From positions 1 through 64,000 of the forward strand of contig JAMYWD010001071.1 of assembly GCA_028583415.1 (NCBI GenBank): a stretch of DNA of 64,000 nucleotides, in the 5' to 3' direction. This document shows, piece after piece, positions 12,080 through 21,801 of this stretch; the stretch's first letter is position 1, and each line of letters begins with the position of its first letter. Below the pieces are notes generated by a model. That model had not been told where the DNA came from. It searched no databases and was given only the letters and a program-made list of their open reading frames with translations. The stretch comes from Protea cynaroides (Eukaryota > Streptophyta > Magnoliopsida > Proteales > Proteaceae). A program made the translations under genes and the position numbers.

Positions 12080-12253
12080 TGTCAAATGGTACTAGAGAGA
12101 GATGCAAATCGGATTTCAGAAGAGTTTTCATTAGAATGAATCAAATTACATGCATGACACATGTATTTATAACAGTTGGCACATATAGTAAATCTAGATT
12201 AAGGACAAAATTGTAAGATAACAAATCAACATTTATATAATAAATATTCAACA
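12080..12253 (-). repeat. 5' LTR of C1 (about 174 bp) with primer site
   Basis: On the minus strand it starts TGTTGAATATTTATTATA and ends ...CATTTGACA, followed by a decayed tRNA-Met primer site (TGGTATAGAG at 12079-12070). A TATA-like 'ttataaatac' lies near 12164-12173. The inverted ends (plus strand TGTCAAA...TTCAACA) support the borders. No second LTR is present in the window. Confidence 0.6.
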
Positions 12254-12520
12254 GTGTGATCGAGGGTTTATATTTCTTCATTGAAATGATGGAATCTCTG
12301 ATTGATTGCTTTATCCCAGGTGTAGTTCATGGATCTTATTTACCGGCTGAAGAGTAGGAGAGAGGTGTTGAATGTGCTCTCCCTATGATTTTACAGACAC
12401 TTCTTAAACTTTATCTTGTAGAAGTCAAATTGAATTTCATCTTCTTAACTTGTATAGAATTTCTCTAGCAGATGATCACCGGGTGCTCTTTAAGATCATA
12501 TATTCTCCTTTCCAATGGCC
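12254..12520. other. Spacer between C1 and GT17 pseudogene
   Basis: No motif was recognised. A short plus-strand frame (about 12292-12355, MMESLIDCFIPGVVHGSYLP) is open but too short to judge. The stretch may be remnant 5' sequence of the GT17 copy downstream. Confidence 0.3.
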
Positions 12521-13607
12521 ATGGCCCGACGACCCCAACGCTTTGCTTCCAAGTGAGCCCCAAAGCTTCTCTTCATCCTTATCATCTCCATGATTGCTTT
12601 GATCTTTGTAATCGTAATACATTGGCAGATAATTGGGTACCTAACTCAGCCCTCTCTAGGACAAACCCCCTCCTCCTTCATTCTTCTCCCCCACTACTAC
12701 GCCGAGAACATCTCAATGCATCAATTCAGCAACCTCCATGGCTGGTCTCTCTGCTCCCAACCTCGCTGCATCTTCAAGGCAATCATCTTTTGCAATGAGC
12801 TCAACTTACTTGAGATCAAATGGCACGAGCTAATGCCTTACGTATCACAATTCATTATTCTTAAATCAAAAACCACCTTCACAGGCATCCCTAAACCTCT
12901 GTTCTTCACCGAGAATCGATCTCATTTTGAATTTGCAGAGGGGAAGATTGTTCATGGTGTGTTCCCAGACAGGATCGCAAAACCAGGCTCCCATGAAAAC
13001 CCATTTAACCTCGAGTCCCAACATTGTGGATCCATGAACGTGTTGATATGTCAAGCTGACATCTCTAATGGGGATTTTCTTATAATGTCTAACACAAACA
13101 AGATCCTAAGTATGAATGTCATGAAGCTACTGCAATGGTGTGAATGAATCCCCCCAAAAAATGCATCTTGAGCCTAGACACTATATGTATTCCTTCGAAT
13201 TTCTAGTAGATTTCAGTAGTCGGAGGCCTAAAGTCTATATATACAATCCCTGGACCAAATACGGCCACTATCGGCATCTAATCTTATATTTTCTGATGCA
13301 GGATGGCATTGTAGTTTTTGTTTCTGACATATTCAAGAATTTATATTTAAAATATAGTCATGCAGATCGAGTTCGACCTTGAAAATTTCTTAATCCAAAG
13401 AGAATTCAGAACATCATATGTACAGGAGATGATTTGTTTGATATGTTACCCAAGGAATACAACTTCCAAGAGCTGATTAAGAAGTTGGGTCCAATCCAAA
13501 AATCAACTTTTGCTTTTCAACTTCCTGCTTACCTTGTAGATAATGCAAATAGGTTCAGATTTCTCCTCCGTGGTAACTGTTTACGGATATCAAATACAAT
13601 GAGGTAG
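12521..13607 (+). pseudogene. GT17-family N-acetylglucosaminyltransferase-like pseudogene (MGAT3-like)
   Basis: Conceptual translation resembles the plant GT17 family (beta-1,4-mannosyl-glycoprotein N-acetylglucosaminyltransferase-like), Golgi type-II membrane enzymes. Visible parts in order: a start MARRPQRFAS, an in-frame TGA near 12554, a hydrophobic anchor (FILIISMIALIFVIVIHW), then LHGWSL, FCNELNLLEIKWHELMPYVS, ILKSKTTFTGIPKPLFF and ENPFNLE. After a frameshift near 13147 come HYMYSFEFLVD, YSHADRVR, a second TGA at 13380-13382, then FLNPKRIQNIIC, DDLFDMLPKEYNF and FRFLLRGNC up to TAG at 13607. The acidic motif expected around 'LIMS' reads NTNK, so the active site is probably lost. About 40 codons seem deleted between ENPF and the 'LIMS' motif. 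No intron is apparent, so it may be a retrocopy or a decayed single-exon gene. Confidence 0.75.
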
Positions 13608-13754
13608 AAATTTTGAGATAATTTTCATTCTCATTAGGATTGAAGTACAGGTCCTAGGGCCTCAAATGCGAAACTTAATATTTGACACTTAAGTTAGTTA
13701 ATTACTGTTCAATTGCTCCTAGTTATGTCTTTTGTGTTCCTTGGTCTATCCTCC

Positions 13755-13757
<3 letters not shown>

Positions 13758-13801
<44 letters not shown>
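13758..13801. repeat. (GA)n microsatellite
   Basis: About 22 uninterrupted GA units lie between the GT17 pseudogene and the C3 copia element. Confidence 0.95.
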
Positions 13802-13806
<5 letters not shown>

Positions 13807-14418
13807 AGGTTCAAGTAATCAATATCGGATTGATCGGGTCAACGGGTCGTATCAATTTGGACCTGACCGATCCTTGATTCTATCTCTGATCCAATCCTAT
13901 GCTAATATTATTATATACGGGGTTTACAACCTGGCTAGGAGGTAATGTTTTCATTGTCAAAGTTTAGATCATGGGTCTTGTCATGAAAGTAATATAAAAT
14001 TACACAACATAAATATCTACCACATGGTAGCTTCGCTAGGATCTAAATTTGGTGGACAAGTACAACCAAATGTCTTCTACCCACATCAATTTTTCTGAGT
14101 TGGCTAGATGGCAATCCAAGATTATTAAAATGATGCATAATGGCTTTGTTTGGTTGCAAGGGAAATTGAAGGGAAGGGAAGCGAAATTTTTATACTTTAA
14201 ATAGAAACTTTTGTAATGGTAACACAATATGATTGTATAAGATATAAAATTTATTTTTCTTTTCCTAACATATTTAGTAATGATACTTATAAGATATAAA
14301 ATTTATTTCCATTTTCAAATGGGAAGGATTTGGATGCAAAGTGAACTGTAAGTTGATAACTAAATATGGATTAATTTTAAATTTATTTAGATAGGAATGT
14401 GATAGCATGTGCTCTAAT
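13802..14418. other. Non-coding spacer with possible MITE fragment
   Basis: There are no coding signals. At 14139-14180 a string 'ggctttgtttggttgcaagg' followed by G/A-rich 'gaagggaaggg' resembles the terminus of PIF/Harbinger- or hAT-type miniature elements. A loosely related 'gggaaggatttggatgcaaa' lies at about 14321-14340. A 20-bp direct repeat, 'ataagatataaaatttattt', occurs at about 14237 and 14289. I could not define ends. Confidence 0.3.
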
Positions 14419-14755
14419 TGTGAGCGATACTATTTTTGGTTGTATACCGCTGGACAGCCAGCTATAGTACTGCTGGACTACCAGCTGTAGAATTGTTCGC
14501 ATATATACCGCTGGACAACCAGCTGTAGTATCGTTGGCATATATACTACTAGATAACCAGCTGTAGTATTGTTGGTATATATTATTTTTGGGAATATATA
14601 GATTCTATAGATTTTATTTTATTTCATTTCCAATTATGTACTGCTGTAGTTGGCTATTTAAACCTTTGTATTGTCTCATTTAATGTATCACAATTATATT
14701 GAATCACTAAAGGATTTTTTTTTTCATCTTCTTCTCTTTTTTCTTAAGTTTATCA
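14419..14755 (+). repeat. 5' LTR of C3 (left border approximate)
   Basis: The right end is fixed by 'tatca' at 14755 followed by the primer site. Inside are three or four degenerate copies of a 45-60-bp unit ('ataccgctggacaaccagct gtagta' type) at about 14455-14570. They alternate self-complementary CTGGac-aCCAG boxes, a known flavour of plant copia LTRs. The left end near 14419 is a guess from 'tgtgagcgata', as no second LTR survives for comparison. Confidence 0.6.
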
Positions 14756-14770
14756 TGGTATTAGAGCAGG
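14756..14770 (+). other. Primer-binding site of C3 (tRNA-Met)
   Basis: TGGTATTAGAGCAGG directly follows the LTR end. It matches the copia-type initiator tRNA-Met primer site with one change (C to T). Confidence 0.8.
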
Positions 14771-15129
14771 TTCTTTGAGTCAATCTAGAACCATATTGCA
14801 GATCGTATTGCATCTCTCTCTCTCTTCCTTGTTCGTCACAGTGACCAGCGGCAATTTTCACTTTTTTTTTTCCATAGCAACCAAAGACGATATCTTCTCT
14901 TTACTCTTCACAGTAGTGCAACTAGCAGCGTTTCTCATCTCGTGTTTTATAGCAGTTAGTAGCAGCATCACTTTTTCATTCTATACAGCAACCAACAACA
15001 GTTCTCAACACTCCTTCTACCTCAAAGTAGCATTGGTACCTCTTTCTTGTCTCTCTTTGTTGTATCGGTACACATCTCTTAATCCTCAAAGCCATAGTAT
15101 TATTTTCTTGCTTCTGTAATAAATATATC

Positions 15130-15889
15130 TTCTATTAAAAAGGAAAATCAGACGATTAGCATCAGGCTAAATGGTAGCAACTATTCCTATTGGTCATCTG
15201 TAATGGAGAATTTCTTAATTGGCAAAGGTAGATGGGGTTATGTAACTGGCTCCACAGTTAAACCATCTGATCTTAAGGAAGAAACCTATGCTACAGGATT
15301 AGTAAAGTGGGAGATGGAAAATGCTTAGGTTCTCACCTAGATCCATAACTCAGTTGATCCCAATATTGGAATGAACTATTCTAAATATAAAACTACAAAG
15401 GATGTATGGTCATATCTCAGTCAAATGTATTTGAATTCTAATTTTACAAAATAGTATCAATTGGAAATGGAGATACGCTGTGCAAATCAATATGGTAAAT
15501 CAATCCAGAAATTCTACAATCAGATAACTAATTATTGGGATCAATTAGCCCTCATGGAACTGAAGGACCTACAATCCTCTGACAACTATATTACTTATAG
15601 GGAGAGACAACATTTGGTTAAATTTCTTATGGCTTTGCGAGATCAATTTGAACCACTCAGAAGATCGATTTTGCATCGGACTCCTTTTCCTTCTGTTGAT
15701 GCTACTATTCGAGAATTGGTTGCTCATGCTGGCTCCTCTCAACCATTTGTATTTGTAGCATCATCTGTGCCATTGTTGCCTCCTCCTATGTCCAACCTTG
15801 TTCAGGTTATTGGTAAACCAAAAACTCGGGTTGGAATTTATGAATACAGCTTTTGTCAATAGAAAAGACACTGGAAATCTAACTGTCCT
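15130..15889 (+). pseudogene. C3 copia gag (broken, cut by E1)
   Basis: The translation shows a copia Gag (UBN2-type): RLNGSNYSYWSSVMENFLIG, then WDQLALMELKDLQ, RQHLVKFLMALRDQFEPLR and SILHRTPFPSVDATIRELV, ending in the start of a zinc knuckle (KRHWKSNCP), where E1 inserted. In-frame stops occur at about 15328 (TAG after MENA), 15453 and 15860. The sequence continues after E1 with a proline and lysine codon, as expected for the knuckle. Confidence 0.75.
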
Positions 15890-16524
15890 TGTCACACCCC
15901 AATTCTGAACCAACCAGAATGGTGTGAGTGAACCGTCATTGAACCAACGGTTCACATCAGGATCTCAAATAGACCGTGTCCACTCATACAGATCATTGCA
16001 CATAACCACAATCAGAATATAAATAATACAACAGAAGTCTTTAAATAGAATGAACTGAGTATCTATTGATAAATTAAATAAGATATCCTATTATTCAAAT
16101 CCAATCATAAAATATAATATCATTACATCTCTTTAAAAGTCAACCGAAAATAACTGAAACAAATAAATAAAATCAATCACAGGTACACGCAGAAAGGGCA
16201 CTCGCATGAAGCGTCATGCTCGTCCTCTCCTGCCTGTACACCCAGAGCAGCAACATCACCATACGCCGGAGCGTTCATATAGTCATCCACCGTGTACCCT
16301 GCATCAACATCTAAAAACAATATGTACACAAAGGGTGAGCTCACAACTTAGCTCAGTAAGACAATCAGACAATTTCACAATATTATGCATGAGTAACAAA
16401 TATTTTATGCTGTGGTCTAGTTTAAGTTTGCAATGTGCTATAAAAAGGTTTAGTGGCCCCCGCACCTCTATACACGAGTGTATGGCACCTCATGGATCAC
16501 ACCACTATTGGCCCACATGCACCC

Positions 16525-16820
16525 ATCATGGAATAGAGATAGAGCTAAGATATCTCCATACCTCCTCTGATGCTCTACCCATACTAGTACCTAAGCCCCT
16601 ACTGGCCAGGACTTGTAAACTGGGCTCGCAACTAACCAATCCTATATGTCATCAATGTAGGCTCTATCCCAGCACATCCGTCTACGGCATAGAGATAGAG
16701 CTAAGGCATCCCCATACCTCCCCTGATACCCTATCCGCAACTAACCCACTAGGATAGAACAATACGTAGGTAGGCCCTATCCCAACATAACTCCCTACGG
16801 CATAGAGATAGAGCTAAAGC
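16525..16820. repeat. Direct repeats in E1 LTR
   Basis: The string 'atagagatagagctaa' recurs three times, at about 16542, 16689 and 16802, each followed by 'cc(ca)tacctcc' or similar. It belongs to an approximately 115-150-bp unit that also contains 'gtaggctctatccca' / 'gtaggccctatccca'. The E2 LTR has an equivalent, 'agagatagagctag.gtctgg' (27938 and 28067). These are internal LTR duplications. Confidence 0.7.
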
Positions 16821-17337
16821 ATTGTGGACAAGCCAGCGTCGACCTTAGAGACCACAGTGCCACATCACCATGGCCAGGCTGGCATCAACATCGGAGATCA
16901 CCGTACCACGACCTTCCCTTGATGCCCCACCCGTACCAAGCATGTTAAGATAGATACTACAAAAATGCCAGTGCGAGGAATGATCCCAGGCTCCATGCTC
17001 CACTCCACACACTAACAAAAACAATCACATGCCTAACAATCACATCCTATTAATGCATGAACAATAATAATAATTGAAAGTAAAGGATGGCATGTGAATA
17101 TGCACAAACACCACATCATATATGTTCAGGTTATTAACAACGATTTACTGTCCATTAATTATTAGGGTTTAGGTCAGATTCCCTTACCTGACGCTCGTTT
17201 GATAGCTTGTTCCATGTCGCAAGATCCAAACGTGCTATCATAAAGTCCTACATAATATTAGGGTTCAATTAGAATAGTTTCTTAGGGCATATGTTGGTCG
17301 AAAAACCAATGAGGTTACAAAAATACACTCACAGAGC

Positions 17338-17490
17338 TGACCGGTGGCATGTACCGGTCGTAGCTCTGTGGGGAAATCTAGCGTCCGGTATGGTCAGCCG
17401 GTCCCCACAGACCAGCCCCCCGGAAGGTACCGGTGGCAACATACCGGTCACACAGGGTGCAACCGGTATAGTCGACCGGTATGTCTCCGG
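17338..17490. repeat. ACCGGT motif cluster, E1 LTR cluster A
   Basis: Six ACCGGT hexamers plus several CCGGT/CCGG variants lie in about 150 bp, often as 'accggtatagtcgaccggta' with GTCGAC between two hexamers. The motif is palindromic and recurs at 18040-18085 and 23244-23500, but I see no such concentration elsewhere in the element. Confidence 0.85.
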
Positions 17491-18039
17491 AAGACCATAC
17501 TTTGGGTTTTTCGACTGCCGTTGATCATTCTCCATGGATTTTCAGGGTTTCTCCTTTTTATTCTAATTCTGAGCTTTGAGTTAGAATTATCTCCAACTCA
17601 TTCAAGTCTAGTTTAGATGATAACCATCCTAGAACTCGAATCCAGGGTTTGACGGCAATTTAGGGTTTTATGTCCAATTAGGGTTTTAGATCAATACCCG
17701 TCTTGCATGGTATTGATCCACCCATACACTATCCTAGAGTCATAGAGTAAGAAGAATGATTAAAACACTTACCGTCGACTGGCGTAAAGTGAGTGTCGTC
17801 GAACGGCAATGGCGGCACCTCCTTCTTCTTCCTAGCTCCTTCTCCTTTCCAACCTCTTTCTCTTCTCTAGGGTTTGTGAGAGATAATGGAAAGGATTTAA
17901 GGAGGTTTAAGGGTGTTTATATAGGCTATAATTAGGGTTTAGTAACCCTATTAGAATTAGGAAGGTCTTAGGAATCGAAATCAAGAAAGTGGGACCCGCA
18001 GAGATCAATTTCTGGATCTCCGTAGTCAGCTGCATAGAG

Positions 18040-18085
18040 CTGACCGATCGACCGGTACCAAGACCGGTATCATCGACCGGTCAAC
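18040..18085. repeat. ACCGGT motif cluster, E1 LTR cluster B
   Basis: Three ACCGGT hexamers lie within 46 bp, two preceded by ATCG ('atcgaccggt'). The cluster sits about 150 bp from the U3 start of the LTR, the same relative place as cluster B of E2 (29061-29197). Confidence 0.85.
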
Positions 18086-18231
18086 ATAAAATAACATTTA
18101 TTTGACCTTCTTTGATCCGATTTCATACCTGTTTGTCATCCGCTCGTCCCGTCTGGCTCGGTGATGATCGGAAGACCTGTTACGACATGAAATTAAGGTT
18201 TAGATTAGGTTTACGGAGTGCGGGTCTTACA

Positions 18232-18245
18232 ACTCCCCCACCCTT
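18232..18245 (-). other. Polypurine tract of E1
   Basis: The minus strand reads aagggtgggggagt immediately before the LTR's TGTAAGACCCG. Confidence 0.85.
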
Positions 18246-18262
18246 AAAAGAAATTTTGGCCT

Positions 18263-19668
18263 CGAAATTTGAACGTACCTTGATTGTTGAAAAGGTTAGG
18301 GTACTCCTTCCTCATCGCGCTCTCTCCTCTTCCCAAGTAATTTCATCGATATTTTGGCTTCTCCAATGCACCTTCACATAATGGATATCCTTGGTTCGAA
18401 GTTGTTGTACCTTTCGGCTTGAGAGCATCACAGGCACCACTTCAAGTGTTAAGTCTTCAGTCAAGTCTGGGGGGTCTGCTGTCAAGATGTGCGATGGATC
18501 CCTGACATACTTCTTCAATAACGATACATGGAACACATTATGAACGCTTGACATAGATGGTGGTAGAGCCAATTGATATGCTACATTACCACGTCTAGCC
18601 AATATCTCGTATGGTCCCACATACCTGGGGCATAGCTTTCCCTTCTTACCAAACCGTTTCAGACCTCGCACCGGTGATATCTTCAAGAATACTTTGTCAC
18701 CCACTGCAAACTCCAGATCTCGACGTTGATTATCCGCATAGTGCTTCTGTCGAACTTGAGCTGTCTTTACTCTCTCCTTGATTTGATCAATCACTCGACA
18801 AGTTTCTTCAACAAACTCCGGTCCTAAAATTCTTCGTTCTCCTACCTCATTCCATAGCAGAGGTGTACGACACTTCTTCCCATAGAGTGCTTCATATGGA
18901 GCCATCTGAATTGTAGCCTGATAGCTATTGTTATAAGCAAACTCGATAAGTGATAGTTTCTCGTCCCAAGCTCCCTTGAAGTCTAATGCACAAGCTCGGA
19001 GCATATCCTCTAAAATATGAATAGTTCGTTCTGACTGCCCATCCGTCTGAGGATGAAAAGCTATACTGAACTTCAACTTCGTTCCCATAGCTTTTTGTAA
19101 TCCTTCCCAGAACTTTGATGTGAAACAAGGATCTCTGTCATATACTATACTCTCTGGGACGCCATGGAGTCTGACTATATTATCTACATATAGCTTAGCC
19201 AGTTTCTCCATGGTATACTGAGGTCTGATCGCAATAAATCGAGCTGTCTTGGTGAGTCGATCTACTATTACCCAAACTGCATCCACTGACCTTGGTGTCA
19301 AAGGTAGGCCAGTGACGAAATCCATAGTAATGCAATCCCACTTCCATGCAGGCTCCTGTAATGGACGTAGTAAACCTACGGGACTGCCTTTCTGCTTTAA
19401 CTTGTTGACAATTCAGACACTGGAACACGAAACGAGCTATATCTGCTTTCATACCCCTCCACCAATACAATCTTCTTAAATCATGGTACATTTTGGTACT
19501 TCCTAGGTGTACCGAATATGGAGTGTAATGAGCTTTAGTCATAACTCGATCTCTGATATTGCAGTCTTCACTCTCAGGTATACATAACTTTCCATGATAC
19601 TTGAGTACTTTGTCTGAATCCAAGGTAAAGTTAGGATTGCTCGTACCCTTCTCTAAGTCTTCTTGCAC
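18263..19668 (-). pseudogene. E1 integrase with chromodomain (two frameshifts)
   Basis: Integrase inserts the cDNA, and the chromodomain would guide it to marked chromatin. The N-terminal zinc finger is complete (H-x-H in HYTPYSVHLGSTKMYHDL, then CLNC). The core keeps its Asp-Asp-Glu triad: Asp in VIVDRLTKTARF, Asp in YDRDPCFTSKFW, Glu in HPQTDGQSERTIHILEDML. The C-terminal part has GPYEILARRGNVAYQLALP and FHVSLLKKYV, followed by the chromodomain KVQQLRTKDIHYVKVHWRSQ and EITWEEE. A frameshift near 19398 separates zinc finger and core, and another near 18315 interrupts the last turn of the chromodomain before EYPNLF. Confidence 0.85.
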
Positions 19669-19686
19669 TGTCTTGAGATGTGGATC

Positions 19687-21510
19687 CTATAGGATTGCTA
19701 CCTTGACTTCATCAACTAGATCCGGTGAGATCTTCAAAGCTGCGAACATCATGGTGAACTTATGAACTAAGCCTTGCTCGACTAGATCTTCTGCAGTCTC
19801 TATTATATACTCTTCATCGCATTCAATTGAACTTGAGGCTGCGGCACATAATTCAGCATTTGCACTTGGTCCTGCCTCAGGTTTCGATGCCCACTTTCTG
19901 CTTAAGGTGTCAGCCACAACATTTTCTTTACCCGGATGATACTGGATGTCACAATCATAATCTTTTAATAACTCCAACCATCTCCTCTGTCTCATATTCA
20001 GATCCTTCTGAGTGAAAAGATAAGTTAAGCTCTTGTGATATGACATAATCTGAAACTTCTCACCGTACAAGTAGTGTCTCCAAGTCTTGATTGCATGTAT
20101 AACCGCTGCTAACTCCAAATCATGCGTAGGATAGTTCTTCTCATGCTCTTTTAACTGTCTTGATGCGTAAGCAATCACCTGTTCTCCTTGCATCAATACA
20201 CACCCGATACCCAACCCTGAAGCATCCGTATATAAAGTAAACGGTACGCCTGGTTTTGGGAATGTCAAAATGGGTGCAGAGACTAGTCTTGACTTCAAAG
20301 TCTGAAAGCACTTCTCGCACTCATTTGTCCATATGAATTTCTCTCCCTTCTTGGTCAATCTGGTGAGTGAAACAGTGATCCTGGAGTAATCCTCCACAAA
20401 TCTTCTATAATAACCAGCCAACCCAAGGAAACTACGAATCTCTGCAACAGATTTTGGTGCTTCCCATCCTATTATAGCAGCTATCTTACTTGGATCAACC
20501 TTGATACCGTCTTCAGATACTACATGGCCCAAGAAAGCCACTTCCTTCAGCCAAAACTCGCACTTCTTGAACTTAGCATAAAGCTTCTCCTGCCTCAGTC
20601 GTTGTAGGGCTGCCCTCAAATGTGTTGTATGAGCCTCTATGTCCTTTGAGTAGACCAATATGTCATCGATGAATACGGTGACCGAAGTATCAAACATATC
20701 ATGAAACACTCGGTTCATCAGTTCCATGAATGACGCTGGGGCATTGGTCAATCCAAATGACATAACTAGAAACTCATAATGCCCATACCTCGTCCTGAAA
20801 GCAGTCTTTGGAATATCTCTGGCCTTGATCTTCAATTGGTGATACCCCGATTGGAGATCAATCTTCGAGAAAACATTTGCACCCTGTAATTGATCGAACA
20901 GATCATCGATTCTAGGCAAAGGGTACCGATTCTTGATCGTTAACTTGTTCAGCTCACGGTAGTCGATACACAGCCTTACACTTTCGTCTTTCTTCTTGAC
21001 AAATAATACAGGTGCTCCCCAAGGCGATATGCTAGGTCGTATGAAACCCTTATCTAACAATTCTTGTAACTGGGTCTTCAACTCCTTTAACTCGGTAGGA
21101 GCCATTCTGTATGGTGCTTTAGACACTGGCGTCGAACCTGGCATGAGGTCTATCACAAACTCTGTAGCCCTGTTCGATGGTAGACCTGGGAGATCCTCTG
21201 GAAATACATCTGGGAACTCTCGAACCACATCTATATCTTCCATCTTTTGTGACTCCGCCGTGATGTCGACTACAGATACTAGATACCCCACTCCCCTTTT
21301 CTCTAAGCATCGTTTAGCTTTTAGGGCGGAGAGGATCAGCTTCCACTTCCTAGGTAACTTGGTCCCAGTGAAGCTATACTCCTTTCCCTTTTTGTCTGTA
21401 AGCACAAGCTTCCTTTCACCACATAATAGAATAGCTGAATGATGGCCTAGCCAATCCATTCCCAAGATGACATCAAAGTCTGCCATCTTGAGTAGTACCA
21501 GACTTGCTTC
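19687..21510 (-). pseudogene. E1 protease end, reverse transcriptase and RNase H
   Basis: This 599-codon frame begins with the protease end (DFDVILGMDWLGHHSAILLC). It continues with the RT: FIRPSISPWGAPVLFVKKKD, LCIDYRELNKLTIKNRYPLP, FSKIDLQSGYHQLKIK, MSFGLTNAPASFMELMN and the catalytic FIDDILVYSKD. RNase H follows (FTLYTDASGLGIGCVLMQ, HDLELAAVIHAIKTWRHYLY, YHPGKENVVADTLSR). A single in-frame TAG (19689-19687) separates it from the integrase zinc finger, and a frameshift near 21512 separates it from the protease active site. All catalytic residues I can see are retained. Confidence 0.9.
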
Positions 21511-21717
21511 TAGTCTCGGCCCTCAATACAAACTGTACATGGTCCATAATATTCAGTCAAAGCCACTTCGACTCCTAGCGGAGAGCGAACTATAAAGCTT
21601 GGGTTCAAGTGCTTGATTGGTAACTCCATTCGCTTTCCAAAGGAAATAGAAACAAAGGAGTGCGTGGCTCCAGAGTCAAAGAGTACTCTGGCAGGTATAC
21701 CAGATACATTTACAATT
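21510..21717 (-). pseudogene. E1 retropepsin (aspartic protease)
   Basis: The frame contains the active-site motif ARVLFDSGATHSFVS near 21650-21690, followed by MELPIKHLNPSFIVRSPLG and YYGPCTVCIEGR. A one-base shift near 21512 breaks the join to DVILGMDW in the next frame. It is separated from gag by 84 bp that look like a small intron (21718-21801). Confidence 0.8.
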
Positions 21718-21801
21718 CTTGGAATTTTATTGTCCCTTAGTTCTACATGCTTATACATACAGTAAAATAGTAAGCTAAAATAGTAAGGGATAGAGTCATA
21801 C
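21718..21801 (-). other. Putative mini-intron between E1 gag and protease
   Basis: On the minus strand it begins GTATGACT, contains 'aactaagg' (branch-point-like) and ends AAG, 84 nt. E2 has a 71-nt counterpart (32820-32890) with the same GTATGACT start and an 'actaaat' element, whose removal joins gag and protease in frame. In E1 the join is one base off, as if mutated. Without splicing, gag runs into a stop at 21743 in another frame. Programmed frameshifting is an alternative. Confidence 0.45.

Larger units (their letters stand above)
10716..12253 (-). mobile_element. Copia relic C1, right part (5' LTR to zinc knuckle)
   Basis: On the minus strand this gives a short 5' LTR (12253-12080), a degenerate primer-binding site (12079-12070), a leader and gag up to the zinc knuckle, where C2 interrupts. 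The segment 10716-12000 duplicates 2930-4223, differing by small indels such as the 'caagacag' present at about 3603-3610 and absent near 11388. Together the two parts describe a small copia element with LTRs of about 174 bp. Confidence 0.75.
15890..18231 (-). repeat. 3' LTR of E1 (2,342 bp)
   Basis: On the minus strand it starts TGTAAGACCCG just after the purine tract and ends GGGGTGTGACA. The tip (15890-15927) can fold: TCACACC and ATTCTG pair with CAGAAT and GGTGTGA around a 7-nt loop, and the same fold is present in E2. Two clusters of the hexamer ACCGGT lie inside, at 17338-17490 and 18040-18085. The non-coding parts between them resemble the E2 LTR in order ('gcatagagatagagctaa' repeats at about 16530-16820) although the sequences have diverged. 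Confidence 0.85.

Noticed and set aside
16206..16757. 183-codon plus-strand frame in the E1 LTR
   Set aside because: Lies inside LTR sequence made of internal repeats, opposite to the element's transcription, with no recognised domain. The corresponding part of the E2 LTR has no matching protein.
17338..18085. ACCGGT clusters considered as a CRISPR-like or satellite array
   Set aside because: Hexamers are irregularly spaced without unique spacers of constant length, in a eukaryotic retrotransposon LTR; better read as dispersed binding-site-like motifs.
20996..21442. 148-codon plus-strand frame opposite the E1 polymerase
   Set aside because: It is a mirror of the conserved protease/RT coding strand, has no recognised motif and no homologous frame in E2 beyond coding-strand constraint (32231-32596).
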